Source: Exiguobacterium marinum DSM 16307 (lineage in GTDB: Bacteria; Bacillota; Bacilli; Exiguobacteriales; Exiguobacteriaceae). Taken from it: DNA of 64,000 bases. Shown piece after piece: positions 42,091 through 50,533 of this stretch (position 1 is the stretch's first letter; the number at the start of each line of letters is the position of its first letter). The stretch covers positions 132,501 through 196,500 of the forward strand of contig NZ_KK211189.1 in assembly GCF_000620845.1 (NCBI RefSeq), written 5' to 3'. Under the pieces are notes generated by a model. It saw only the letters and a program-made list of their open reading frames with translations, did no database searches and was not told where the DNA came from. Made by a program: the position numbers and the translations under genes.

Positions 42091-42741
42091 TTATAACAAT
42101 AGTGATGTGGCCATAGCAACTACAATGGGGATTGTAAAGTTATCCCAATCTCGATACGATATCGCTTCTGTCAGCGTTGCAATGATGGAAATAATAAACC
42201 CATAAGTTACCACTTGCCACATCACGATATCATTCCACAAAAACAATAAAAATAAGACCGCATATGAACTAAGGAACATCGCGACACTTCCTTGGAAGGA
42301 ACGCTTTTGGCCGTATAAGTCATAAGTGATTGTGCCGTATTTCCGTCCGATGAGTGCAGCCATCCCGTCTCCCCATGCGAGAACGAGTGAACCGGCTAAA
42401 AAAGCAATCGGCTCTGACTCAAAGAAAAAATAGAGGATAACGAGTAACGCGATTGGATAATAAACTGTCCCGAGCGACTTTCTTTCCGTTTGATGTACCG
42501 GCGATGGACTTTTGTATAACAAGATCGCGTTCGCAAAGGTAAAAAAGATAAGCGGGACTGCCGCAACGTACCATGACTCTAATAACCAAATCGCTAAAAG
42601 AGACCAGTGCCCGACTGCGATATGTACACTTTTTCGAATTGTTTCATCTGTCCATCCAAGACGTTTCCCAACTTGTTCGAGTCCTACGAGAAATACGAGG
42701 ACGACCACGATCGAAAGAATTGAACTAATCCATTCATTCAT
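42091..42741 (-). CDS. Diacylglycerol/polyprenol kinase family membrane protein
   Basis: 216 residues and about seven membrane helices. It shows the CTP-dependent dolichol/polyprenol kinase family motifs: TIRKSVHIAVGHW, LVLAWGDGMAALIGRKYG and GQKRSFQGSVAMF. Members phosphorylate polyprenols or phytol; the substrate here is unknown. The upstream 41937-42090 gap shows nothing clear. Confidence 0.82.
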   Translation of the reverse strand: MNEWISSILSIVVVLVFLVGLEQVGKRLGWTDETIRKSVHIAVGHWSLLAIWLLESWYVAAVPLIFFTFANAILLYKSPSPVHQTERKSLGTVYYPIALLVILYFFFESEPIAFLAGSLVLAWGDGMAALIGRKYGTITYDLYGQKRSFQGSVAMFLSSYAVLFLLFLWNDIVMWQVVTYGFIISIIATLTEAISYRDWDNFTIPIVVAMATSLLL

Positions 42742-42892
42742 TGCTTGACCACCTTTATGTACAGAGTGTATATGATACCGTCATTATACCTTAATCGGTG
42801 CCCATCCTAGCTTACTTTTCAAACATTTGGTAGAATGAGGTCAAATGACTGTATAGCCAACGTACGATGTTGGCGATAGAAAGGGTGGCCGT

Positions 42893-43516
42893 ATGCGCGA
42901 CGCAACTTCAATTCAAACTTTGGCAGATTGCCTTCATTTTATGCAGGTCGGAGAAATCGAGCGAGCCATCGCCCTCTTCCCCGAGGACGTACGTGAGCAC
43001 TTTCCAAAAGAGCTTCGAAAAATCCACTTGTTTCATATTGAAAAGAACGGCTTATCAATCAACCAAATCGTCGCACTTGCGAACGCATTGACCGGAGAAC
43101 ATCTCTCTGCGACGACAATTCAAAACTGGACGAAGCGTGAAGTCCGGAAAATCATCGGTGTCCCACGAATCGGTAAAAAGTATTCCTTGCATCAAGCGGC
43201 AATCATTTATCTCCTTGATGACTTGAAACACCTTTTTTCACTGGAAGAGACGAGTTCCTTGTTGGCGCTCATCTTCAACAACCCTGACCGGGACGAAGAC
43301 GACTTCATCACCCCGATTGATTTCTATCGTCTGTATGCGGAATATGCGAAGTCCACAAGCCCGATCGATCTTCTCGATACGCGGGCAAAACGTTCACTTG
43401 AAAAGACGAAATATACCCATCCGAATATCGTCCACGTTTTGAAGCTCTGTCTATACGCACATCGGGTGACGACACTCGAACTCGAGGCGAAGCACTATTT
43501 AAACCGCTTCATTTGA
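42893..43516 (+). CDS. DUF1836 family protein
   Basis: 207 residues, soluble and helical. The central part (LSINQIVALANALTGEHLSATTIQNWTKREV, read here in two halves) looks like a winged-helix or MerR-like DNA-binding region followed by KYSLHQAAIIYLLDDL. This is the DUF1836 pattern; the proteins are probably transcription regulators of unknown target. AAAGGGTGG precedes ATG 42893. Confidence 0.7.
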   Translation: MRDATSIQTLADCLHFMQVGEIERAIALFPEDVREHFPKELRKIHLFHIEKNGLSINQIVALANALTGEHLSATTIQNWTKREVRKIIGVPRIGKKYSLHQAAIIYLLDDLKHLFSLEETSSLLALIFNNPDRDEDDFITPIDFYRLYAEYAKSTSPIDLLDTRAKRSLEKTKYTHPNIVHVLKLCLYAHRVTTLELEAKHYLNRFI

Positions 43517-43528
43517 TGAAGCGGTTTT
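43501..43528 (+). terminator. Terminator overlapping the DUF1836 stop codon
   Basis: Perfect 11-base stem (43501-43511 and 43517-43527) with the stop codon in the loop, short T-run. Confidence 0.8.
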
Positions 43529-43539
43529 GTCGTGGCATC

Positions 43540-43569
43540 AAAAAAGCACCGGTCCCCTCGACCGGTGCT
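43540..43569 (-). terminator. Terminator of the LURP-one-like gene
   Basis: Minus strand ten-base stem AGCACCGGTC/GACCGGTGCT (43560-43569 with 43545-43554) and U-run. Confidence 0.9.
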
Positions 43570-43577
43570 CGTCATTT

Positions 43578-44060
43578 TTATGAGACAGATACTGCAAGCG
43601 GCATCCGCGATTTAACCGTTAACGTCTTTAAAACAGAAAGAAGTTCGAACATGGATAGTTGGTCTGCTTCTTTCGTTAGGCAGAACGTATCATTTTCTTG
43701 TTTCCGTAGCTCGGCGACAAGCTTACCTGCTTTGTCTCGGACACTGAACTTATGACGTTCCACATCGTATTGAATCGTGAAGAGTCCGCGTTCATAGACA
43801 TTGTACTCACACTTTTTCCCGAATAACGAGAACTTATCTTTCAATTGACCGATCGCCTGCCCGTCATGGTTCATCACGACCCATTTTTGGCAGTTCGGAA
43901 TATACTTCCCGTGAGCGATCTGTCGTCCAGACAAATTGTGTACTTGGACGCTGCCTTCCGCGTCGCGGTGAACAGATCCGATCGCATCATTTGTCTCATC
44001 ATAAATGGTCGCCTCACCTTGCGTAAAGACACAACCTTTTACATAAATTAATTTGCGCAC
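43578..44060 (-). CDS. Probable LURP-one-related (tubby-like fold) protein
   Basis: 160 residues made of short beta strands: GEATIYDETNDAIGSVHRD, GKYIPNCQKWVVMNHDGQAI, GKKCEYNVYERGLFTIQYD and KFSVRDKAGKLVAEL. The repeated pattern of Gly-Asp turns fits the LURP-one/scramblase-like superfamily. The call is tentative. It starts at GTG 44060 behind AGGAGG. Confidence 0.5.
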   Translation of the reverse strand: MRKLIYVKGCVFTQGEATIYDETNDAIGSVHRDAEGSVQVHNLSGRQIAHGKYIPNCQKWVVMNHDGQAIGQLKDKFSLFGKKCEYNVYERGLFTIQYDVERHKFSVRDKAGKLVAELRKQENDTFCLTKEADQLSMFELLSVLKTLTVKSRMPLAVSVS

Positions 44061-44277
44061 CGCTTTTTCCTCCTAGCACGTTCCAACCGTGTTTTTTTTA
44101 TGTGTACGGTCGGGTATTTCTTAAAACCCCAATCGTTTCTCTGTGTAGTTTTTATCTCGTTTCAACTACTACATATTTCATATGACGAAGATGATTATTG
44201 CATCGTTTAACGAAAAAGACAACCCCTTTTTTTCGACATTATTCCGGATTCTGTCGAACTTGTGAACAGGCCTATTC

Positions 44278-44772
44278 TTATCGCTTATATCCCGCTTCTT
44301 TTAAGAGTTCTTCAAGTTCCATTCTTGCAATCAAACGAACTTGATTTGGTGACGCTAATTCATACGCACCGTCCGTATAAGTCGAGTTCGTCACGACCCA
44401 TCCTTCATGAGCTTGATAGTACGGGACTGCCGCCGCAATTTGTTGAACAGCTTCAAGTCCGACCACCTTTTCATATCGTTTCGCTTGTATCGCGATCGTC
44501 CATCCATCAGGCGTCTTCAGTAACAAGTCAGCTCCAAAGTCTCGGGATGCAGGTGTCACGGTGACCGTGTAACCGAGTGCTGTGAACACTTCTTCTAAAA
44601 ATAGTTCAAACTCTCGACCGTCCATGCGATCGATTCGATCAATCGTTGACAACCGAATCTTCCAAACAAACCACCCGATTCCAAGCAGGAGAAGCAAAAT
44701 ACTGCTCCAAAGTGGTGCCTCGAACCACCATAAACTAATGGCACCGATGATACTAATGAGTAATCCAATCAT
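44278..44772 (-). CDS. Membrane-anchored Mrr-like restriction endonuclease-fold protein
   Basis: About 164 residues. Two hydrophobic helices at the N-terminus (IGLLISIIGAISLWWFEA and SSILLLLLGIGWFVW) precede a PD-(D/E)XK domain with FELFLEEVFTALGYTV, RDFGADLLLK and IAIQAKRYE, the D and QAK being the catalytic pattern of the Mrr_cat family. No methyltransferase is nearby, so it is not a standard restriction system. Start ATG 44772 is placed ten bases after AAAGG; ATG 44778 is also possible. The 44061-44277 gap shows only a seven-base inverted repeat. Confidence 0.78.
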   Translation of the reverse strand: MIGLLISIIGAISLWWFEAPLWSSILLLLLGIGWFVWKIRLSTIDRIDRMDGREFELFLEEVFTALGYTVTVTPASRDFGADLLLKTPDGWTIAIQAKRYEKVVGLEAVQQIAAAVPYYQAHEGWVVTNSTYTDGAYELASPNQVRLIARMELEELLKEAGYKR

Positions 44773-44899
44773 CCCCATCTTTCCTTTCTGAGTCTTCTCT
44801 CTCACTTTACCGTTTCGAGGGCAGGAAATGAAAGGGGGATATGTCGAATGATATAAAAGATATGCTCGTCTGACACCGACGAAGGAGGGATGATCGTTC

Positions 44900-47074
44900 A
44901 TGGAGAATCACGCCAATCTCCAAAGTAAGTTACTACATGCACTACCTTATGGGGTTGCTTTAATACAGAAAGATGGAACAATCGTCCAAGCAAACCGCCC
45001 ATTTCTAGAGCAATTTCCAGAGAATCTGCAGACTCGTGCTAACCTTTTCCATATGGTCAACCAGTCGCCGATTACGATGGAATTGTCTCGTCGCATGGAA
45101 CAAGGGCTTCCTTGGATGTATGAACTACCGACGATGCGTGTGCACGCTAACCCTTGGGAAGATAATTATATCCTCTCCATCGAACCTCTCCCTCACGATA
45201 CACGCGTGACGATTCAGCATAACGCCTTTGAGGCGATGATGCACACAGAACTCGATATGGCGATGATTATGACGGATGCGAATCTGTTAATCACTCGATT
45301 TAATCAAGGCGCAACAGAACTGTTCGGCTATGCACCCCATGAAGTGCTCTATGAAATGACTCCGTTCGCTCTATTTGAATCGAGAGAGTTGAGCGAGAAG
45401 CGCTCCGCGTACCAGGACGAAATGGAACAGCTGCTTTCTTTTGAACAAATGCTGCGCCTTGCTCTCGACAAAGGAGACCGGGAGTGGAAGTTTCAATGTA
45501 AGGACCGGACACATTTCATCGGAAAACTATTCATGCATCCGGTGTACGAGCAAGAGCAACTCATCGGCTTTTTTTTCTTTGTGTTCGATGTGAGCCCGGA
45601 GATCGAATTAAAACGAGAGCTGCGTTATAAAGAACAACGCTATCGTATGTTTGCCGAATCCGTCATCGAAGCCGTCCTGTTTCATGAGGATGGGATGATT
45701 CTCGATGCGAACAAAGCGGCGGAATCCATTTTTAAAATCCCTGCCGAACAGATGGTCGGCCGCCAAACCATCGAGTTCATCGCAGAAGGGTACCGGGCTG
45801 ACGTACTGAGACGCATTCGGAACCATATTCAAACCCCTTATGAAGTGATTGGACGGCGAGAAGATGGGACATTCTTAGAAATGGAAGTATATCCGAAAGA
45901 AGTGACGTATCAAGGTCAAACGTTACGGGTAGCCGTCATGCGTGACATCAGTGACCGTAAAAAAGTAGAGCGTATGCTCGAACGTGAAAAAAATGCAATC
46001 GCCCGTCAACGGGATGTCATTCAATCCATTTTGCAAGCGTCGAATGAAGCATTCGTCTTAACCGAATCGAACGGGAGTGTCTTGTTCATGAACGTCCATG
46101 CGCGACGACTCATGGATTTACCTGGAATCGCTCCGAATAAAATTCAGGAACGTATCCCGCTCCTCTCTACGTTCCGTCCACGTGATCGAAGCGAAATGTT
46201 ACGCAAGATGGACCAACTTCTCGACGGAACGGCTCAAGAGGTGTCGATGCGCTTCTCCATCCCACAGCCGAGCGACCGGGATGAAGAATATTACGAGATG
46301 TACGGGACAATTATGGATACGAAGCGACAATTCGGTATGGATAGTGGCTTCTTATTCGTGTTCCGGAACCGGACTGAAGAAGAACGAATGGATCAGATTA
46401 AAAATGAATTAGTGAGTACGGTCTCACATGAACTCAGAACACCACTCTCCTCGTTGTCAGGGTACATCGAATTGATGCTCGCACGTGATTTGACACCTGA
46501 AAAACGAGAACGGTTCTTGAAGACGATGGCGAAGGAGGCCAAACGGCTGACTGCTTTACTAAACGATTTTTTGGACATTCAACGCATGGAGGATGGGCAT
46601 CAGGAATATAAACAAGATCATTTTTCTTTGAATAAACTCGTCTTAGAAGTGATTGAACGCTTCCGTGAAACGAATGACCACGCTATCCATTTCGACAATG
46701 CCGATAATGACATGCTGTTGATTGCTGACCGAAACCGGATTGAACAGGTACTTGTCAACTTGATTTCAAATGCCATCAAGTATTCGCCGAACGAACAAGA
46801 AATCGAAGTACGAATCCGACAAGACCACAACCAGGCTCATGTATCCATTCGGGACTTCGGAATCGGTATTCCTGAGCACGCTTTCGAGAAATTATTTACA
46901 AAGTTCTACCGGGTCGACAATTCGGATACGCGTAAAATCGGCGGGACCGGTCTCGGTCTTTCCATTTGTAAAGAAATTATCGAATCACACGGCGGAAGCA
47001 TTGAAGTAGAATCGAGTATCGGAAAAGGATCAACTTTTACATTCACATTAGACTTAGCGGAGGAAACGTCATGA
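44900..47074 (+). CDS. Soluble multi-PAS sensor histidine kinase
   Basis: 724 residues without signal peptide or membrane helix, so cytosolic. Four PAS-like modules can be traced at about 10-100, 112-235, 245-360 and 370-490. HisKA follows with the phospho-acceptor His510 in VSHELRTPLSSLSGY, then HATPase_c with LVNLISNAIKYS, RDFGIGIPEHAF and GGTGLGLSICKEI. It is therefore an intact kinase. No response regulator gene is adjacent; its stop overlaps the start of an SDR oxidoreductase (ATGA). The signal is unknown. Confidence 0.93.
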   Translation: MENHANLQSKLLHALPYGVALIQKDGTIVQANRPFLEQFPENLQTRANLFHMVNQSPITMELSRRMEQGLPWMYELPTMRVHANPWEDNYILSIEPLPHDTRVTIQHNAFEAMMHTELDMAMIMTDANLLITRFNQGATELFGYAPHEVLYEMTPFALFESRELSEKRSAYQDEMEQLLSFEQMLRLALDKGDREWKFQCKDRTHFIGKLFMHPVYEQEQLIGFFFFVFDVSPEIELKRELRYKEQRYRMFAESVIEAVLFHEDGMILDANKAAESIFKIPAEQMVGRQTIEFIAEGYRADVLRRIRNHIQTPYEVIGRREDGTFLEMEVYPKEVTYQGQTLRVAVMRDISDRKKVERMLEREKNAIARQRDVIQSILQASNEAFVLTESNGSVLFMNVHARRLMDLPGIAPNKIQERIPLLSTFRPRDRSEMLRKMDQLLDGTAQEVSMRFSIPQPSDRDEEYYEMYGTIMDTKRQFGMDSGFLFVFRNRTEEERMDQIKNELVSTVSHELRTPLSSLSGYIELMLARDLTPEKRERFLKTMAKEAKRLTALLNDFLDIQRMEDGHQEYKQDHFSLNKLVLEVIERFRETNDHAIHFDNADNDMLLIADRNRIEQVLVNLISNAIKYSPNEQEIEVRIRQDHNQAHVSIRDFGIGIPEHAFEKLFTKFYRVDNSDTRKIGGTGLGLSICKEIIESHGGSIEVESSIGKGSTFTFTLDLAEETS

Positions 47075-48141
47075 ACAATTATGCCTTTACCGGATTCCCT
47101 GGATTTTTAGCAGGAAAATTAATTGAACACCTCGCTTCGTTACCTCACCAAATCGGAACGATCTATGCGTTACATCTTCCGAACCAACAGCGTGAAGCGG
47201 AAGAACTACGGGATACGTTGCTGTCCACGACATCCCTCGAGCCTCGTCAGCTCGTCTTAGTGGAGGCTGATATCACGTTGCCTGAAGTGATTCTTGATCC
47301 GATTATGCGGTCCGTCATCGAGCGAGACGTGCATTACGTCTTTCACCTTGCTGCTGCCTACGACCTAAGCATTCCTTATGATACCGGTTATCGTGTCAAT
47401 ATCCTCGGAACGAAACATGTAACAGCGTTCGCCAAGCGCTCGAAACAATTAAAGCGTTACGTATACTTCAGTACAGCCTATATCGCTGGATATCGTCGGG
47501 GAACGGTCTATGAAAACGAGTTATGGCATCGGGCACAGTTTAAAAATCATTATGAAGCGACTAAATACGAAGCAGAAGCGCTCGTCTCACGTGAGATGGG
47601 AATCATGCCGATCACCATCATTCGGCCTGGTATCGTGATTGGCCATAGTCGAACAGGAGAAACGAAAAAGTTTGACGGTGTCTATTTCGTACTGAAGTTG
47701 ATGGCTCAACTCCAGCAGATGCGACCATTGCCTTATATCGGTCGAGCAAACGTCGAGGTGAATCTCGTTCCTTATGATTACGTAGTGGAAGCGACCGCCT
47801 TCTTGGCACACTCTCCAGACGGGATGAAACGAACGTTCCATCTGACAGACCCCTTCCCACACGGGGCGCGAGAAGTGTATCGTATGTTGCATGAGACGAT
47901 GTTTCAACGTTCTCCTCGCGGGACCGTTCCTCACGCCGTTGCCGACGCGGCATTTACTGCATGGAATGGTGCTAAACGGCTCGAAGTTCCTCACGAACTA
48001 TTGGAGTACTTTAAACATCCCGCTCACTTTGACACGACACAAACGATCCGTGCGCTCGACGGGACGGGAATCGTCTGTCCAGATTTACAAGATTATCTAC
48101 CGGAGATCGTCCGTTATTTCATGACACACAAAAAGCCCTGA
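47071..48141 (+). CDS. SDR-family oxidoreductase (NAD-binding, male-sterility-like)
   Basis: 356 residues. The extended-SDR dinucleotide motif is TGFPGFLAG, with FHLAAAYD, the active-site Ser/Tyr/Lys set FSTAYIAG and YEATKYEAE, and RPGIVIGHSRTGE. The N-terminal style resembles fatty-acyl-CoA or thioester reductases (NAD_binding_4). Substrate unknown. It is translationally coupled to the PAS histidine kinase, a pairing I cannot assign to any described pathway. Confidence 0.85.
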   Translation: MNNYAFTGFPGFLAGKLIEHLASLPHQIGTIYALHLPNQQREAEELRDTLLSTTSLEPRQLVLVEADITLPEVILDPIMRSVIERDVHYVFHLAAAYDLSIPYDTGYRVNILGTKHVTAFAKRSKQLKRYVYFSTAYIAGYRRGTVYENELWHRAQFKNHYEATKYEAEALVSREMGIMPITIIRPGIVIGHSRTGETKKFDGVYFVLKLMAQLQQMRPLPYIGRANVEVNLVPYDYVVEATAFLAHSPDGMKRTFHLTDPFPHGAREVYRMLHETMFQRSPRGTVPHAVADAAFTAWNGAKRLEVPHELLEYFKHPAHFDTTQTIRALDGTGIVCPDLQDYLPEIVRYFMTHKKP

Positions 48142-48154
48142 TTCGTCAGGGCTT
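48133..48154 (+). terminator. Hairpin at the end of the SDR gene
   Basis: Perfect nine-base stem AAGCCCTGA/TCAGGGCTT (48133-48141 and 48146-48154) with tetraloop TTCG, overlapping the stop codon. No long T-run follows. Confidence 0.65.
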
Positions 48155-48176
48155 CAACTATGACTGGAACCAAAAG

Positions 48177-48211
48177 AACAAGTGTACACTGTGAACGAGC
48201 GTACACTTGTT
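48177..48211. terminator. Inverted repeat between converging genes
   Basis: Perfect 11-base arms AACAAGTGTAC/GTACACTTGTT (48177-48187 and 48201-48211), 13-base spacer. It directly follows the stop of the minus-strand gene at 48211 and may end it; the U-tract is weak. Confidence 0.5.
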
Positions 48212-48534
48212 TAGTTCCCATCCGCGTGGTTACGAGACACTGCTTGATCATGTAGCAGACGTTCGAGGACGAGGATATAGGCCAACGAAACGAGGAGCCC
48301 CACGATGCCAGGGAGAACCGCAACGATGGCATCTTCCAAATACGCTGTGGGAATCAGGTAGATCAATAGCGACTTCACACCGTACATCAACATCAATGAG
48401 GAGAGCAACACAAGCGTCACCGCTCGTTTCGAAACACCCCCGAAAAATGATCGTCCTGTCTCCTCTCCTTTTGTCATACCGAGCCAAGATAACAAGCCAT
48501 AACCCTCCTTTGTCAATCTAAATCGATTTTGCAT
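48211..48534 (-). CDS. Small membrane protein of unknown function
   Basis: 107 residues, with a positively charged N-terminal third and two to three hydrophobic helices (AVTLVLLSSLMLMYGVKSLL, AIVAVLPGIVGLLVSLAYIL). No family recognised. AAAGGAGGG lies near the proposed start region. Confidence 0.55.
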   Translation of the reverse strand: MQNRFRLTKEGYGLLSWLGMTKGEETGRSFFGGVSKRAVTLVLLSSLMLMYGVKSLLIYLIPTAYLEDAIVAVLPGIVGLLVSLAYILVLERLLHDQAVSRNHADGN

Positions 48535-48614
48535 TCACGAGCCCATTATATACCAATGATTTAATCAGATGAAGGCTGTCAAAAAACGTTGTCACCTCCT
48601 GACTATTCTAAATC

Positions 48615-48651
48615 TAAAAAAAGTTGCAACCCCATTCACAAGGATTGCAAC
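48615..48651 (-). terminator. Terminator of ktrB
   Basis: Minus strand ten-base stem GTTGCAATCC/GGGTTGCAAC with one wobble (48642-48651 with 48623-48632) and U-run. Confidence 0.88.
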
Positions 48652-48675
48652 CTACTCTTATATACGGACCATCGT

Positions 48676-50055
48676 TCACCCAATCAAAATCTTCTCTTTT
48701 GGATAGCGAATTTTCCGGTCGACTTGTCGCGCGACGGTAAAGAGAATCGTCAGCGATCCGACACGTCCGAGAAGCATCATGAACATAATCAGACCTTTTC
48801 CAGCATCGTTCAATTCCGCGGTGATTCCTAGCGATAATCCCACCGTCCCGAATGCCGAGACTGTCTCAAATAAAATGGCACTCGCTGGAATGTGACCGTT
48901 CGTCAAAATAACAAGTGTCGTGATTATAAGAATAAAAAAGAAACTCGAAATTGCGACGACGTATGCTTTTTTTATTTGAAACGCATCAATCGTCCGTTCC
49001 ATAATAACCGTTTCTTTTTTTCCTGCGATGAACGCCCACATATCCGCGAAGATGACTGCAAGTGTCGTCACTTTAATCCCAGACCCAGTCGACGCTGCAC
49101 CAGCCCCGATATACATGAGAATCAAAATTAAGCCGATTGATACAGGCGCCATCGTGGCGATATCGATTGTATTGAAACCGGCTGTTCGCGTCGTCACGGC
49201 TTGAAAGAATGTCACATGTAGCGCCTCACCGAACGATCGTCCATACAAAGCACCTTCGTTCGATACCCATTCAAACATCATTAGCATGAACCAAGCGATC
49301 CCATTGATGACAAGCAGAGATAGAATCATGATTTTCGAATGAAGTGCGAGGCGTTTCCACCCTCTTACTTCTGTCGCGTCGGCAATGGTCGTAAAGCCGA
49401 GACCACCAACCATGATCATGAGTGCAATCGTTACAACAATCGCCGTGTTCTGTTCAAACGACATCAGGCTATCCGGAAATAATGCGAACCCTGCATTGTT
49501 AAAGGCAGAAACAGCATGGAAAAAACCATAGTGTAGCGCTGAGATGAAAGAATAATTTTCTGTACTATAAAGTTCAAACGTTAAAAATAACATCCCGATG
49601 AATTGCACAATTACAGTCGTAAAAATAATGTTTCTTACAAGTCGTACCGTTCCACCCGGTCCTGCTAAGTTTAATGATTCCTGTAAAATTATTCGTTGTT
49701 TCAATCCGATTTTCTTACCCAATACGCTCAAGAGCATTAATGCGATTGTCATAAAGCCGAGACCACCGATTTGAATAAGAGCAACAATGACTAATTCCCC
49801 GAATGTATTGAAAGATGTTCCAATATCAACCGTAGATAACCCCGTCACAGTTCCCGCAGAAGTCGCGATGAATAGGCAATCAATCCAAGAAACAGGCTCA
49901 TCTTGGGCAAATGGCATATATAAAAGAGTTGCCCCAATAAAAATCGCAAGTAAGAAGCCGCCCGCAATGAAACGAGCAGGTTTTTCAAATACGATTCGAT
50001 AGAGTGACTCGACTCGCTTTAAGCGCAACTCACGCGCTGACAATCTATGCCGCAT
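48676..50055 (-). CDS. ktrB: TrkH/KtrB-type potassium uptake channel subunit
   Basis: 459 residues with four M1-P-M2 repeats. The four filter-like sequences are TVTGLS, FNNAGF, TRTAGF and GTVGLS, matching KtrB/KtrD. K+ uptake needs a cytosolic RCK subunit (KtrA/KtrC), and no such gene is adjacent, as is usual for the unlinked KtrCD pair. ATG 50055 follows AAGGAG by seven to eight bases; the GTG before it is closer to the ribosome site. Confidence 0.93.
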   Translation of the reverse strand: MRHRLSARELRLKRVESLYRIVFEKPARFIAGGFLLAIFIGATLLYMPFAQDEPVSWIDCLFIATSAGTVTGLSTVDIGTSFNTFGELVIVALIQIGGLGFMTIALMLLSVLGKKIGLKQRIILQESLNLAGPGGTVRLVRNIIFTTVIVQFIGMLFLTFELYSTENYSFISALHYGFFHAVSAFNNAGFALFPDSLMSFEQNTAIVVTIALMIMVGGLGFTTIADATEVRGWKRLALHSKIMILSLLVINGIAWFMLMMFEWVSNEGALYGRSFGEALHVTFFQAVTTRTAGFNTIDIATMAPVSIGLILILMYIGAGAASTGSGIKVTTLAVIFADMWAFIAGKKETVIMERTIDAFQIKKAYVVAISSFFFILIITTLVILTNGHIPASAILFETVSAFGTVGLSLGITAELNDAGKGLIMFMMLLGRVGSLTILFTVARQVDRKIRYPKEKILIG

Positions 50056-50199
50056 CACGACATCTCCTTCTCTTCTATTATTCTAAGCCCCATGTTACTC
50101 CTCGCCTCAATAAATGCCAACAAGAAAATGTATCTCTAACGCTCCTCACGATTTTTTGGTATTATGAGAGATAGACTTTAAGATTGTTGAGGAGGTTGA

Positions 50200-50226
50200 A
50201 TGAAACCGTGGACCCTAGTACGGTAG
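50200..50226 (+). CDS. Possible eight-residue upstream minigene
   Basis: ATG with GAGGAGG four bases upstream opens MKPWTLVR and stops at TAG 50224-50226. It overlaps the start region of the next frame in a different phase. Either it is a translated leader peptide, or the ribosome site serves the GTG at 50208. Confidence 0.35.
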   Translation: MKPWTLVR

Positions 50227-50447
50227 ATCATTCGATAGAGGATGTCTCACGAAGGTTGGAGCGCCAATCACAATGTATGCCCGCCCACCTTTATTTTCAG
50301 CTAGAAGAGTTACTCAATTGGTCACTCGAGCAAGAAGTCGTGAATCAATTGTACGCATTGTTAAAAAAATACGACGTATTAACCGATATAGAGCGTGAAG
50401 AACGAAATATCAGCATTCAAATGCTGATAGATGAAAACGGCGCTTAA
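50208..50447 (+). CDS. Small protein of unknown function upstream of motAB
   Basis: 79 residues if started at GTG 50208, 12 bases after GAGGAGG, which is a long spacing. Acidic, helical and Leu/Glu-rich (LYFQLEELLNWSLEQEVVNQ), without membrane segment. A terminator follows, separating it from motA. No family recognised. Confidence 0.6.
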   Translation: MDPSTVDHSIEDVSRRLERQSQCMPAHLYFQLEELLNWSLEQEVVNQLYALLKKYDVLTDIEREERNISIQMLIDENGA

Positions 50448-50465
50448 TCATCGGGAACGCATGTT

Positions 50466-50497
50466 GCGGGAGACGAGTAGCGTCTCTCGCTTTTTTT
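50466..50497 (+). terminator. Terminator before motA
   Basis: Ten-base stem GCGGGAGACG/CGTCTCTCGC (one wobble; 50466-50475 and 50481-50490), T7 run. Confidence 0.9.
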
Positions 50498-50533
50498 GTC
50501 CTGATTTATTTCGGAAAGGTGGAAAACAAAGAC

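Noticed and set aside
43501-43569. One compound regulatory RNA between two converging genes
   Set aside because: It resolves into two ordinary terminators, one for each converging gene.
44278-44772. Type IV or other restriction-modification operon
   Set aside because: Only the Mrr-like gene is present; no methylase, specificity or helicase gene is adjacent.
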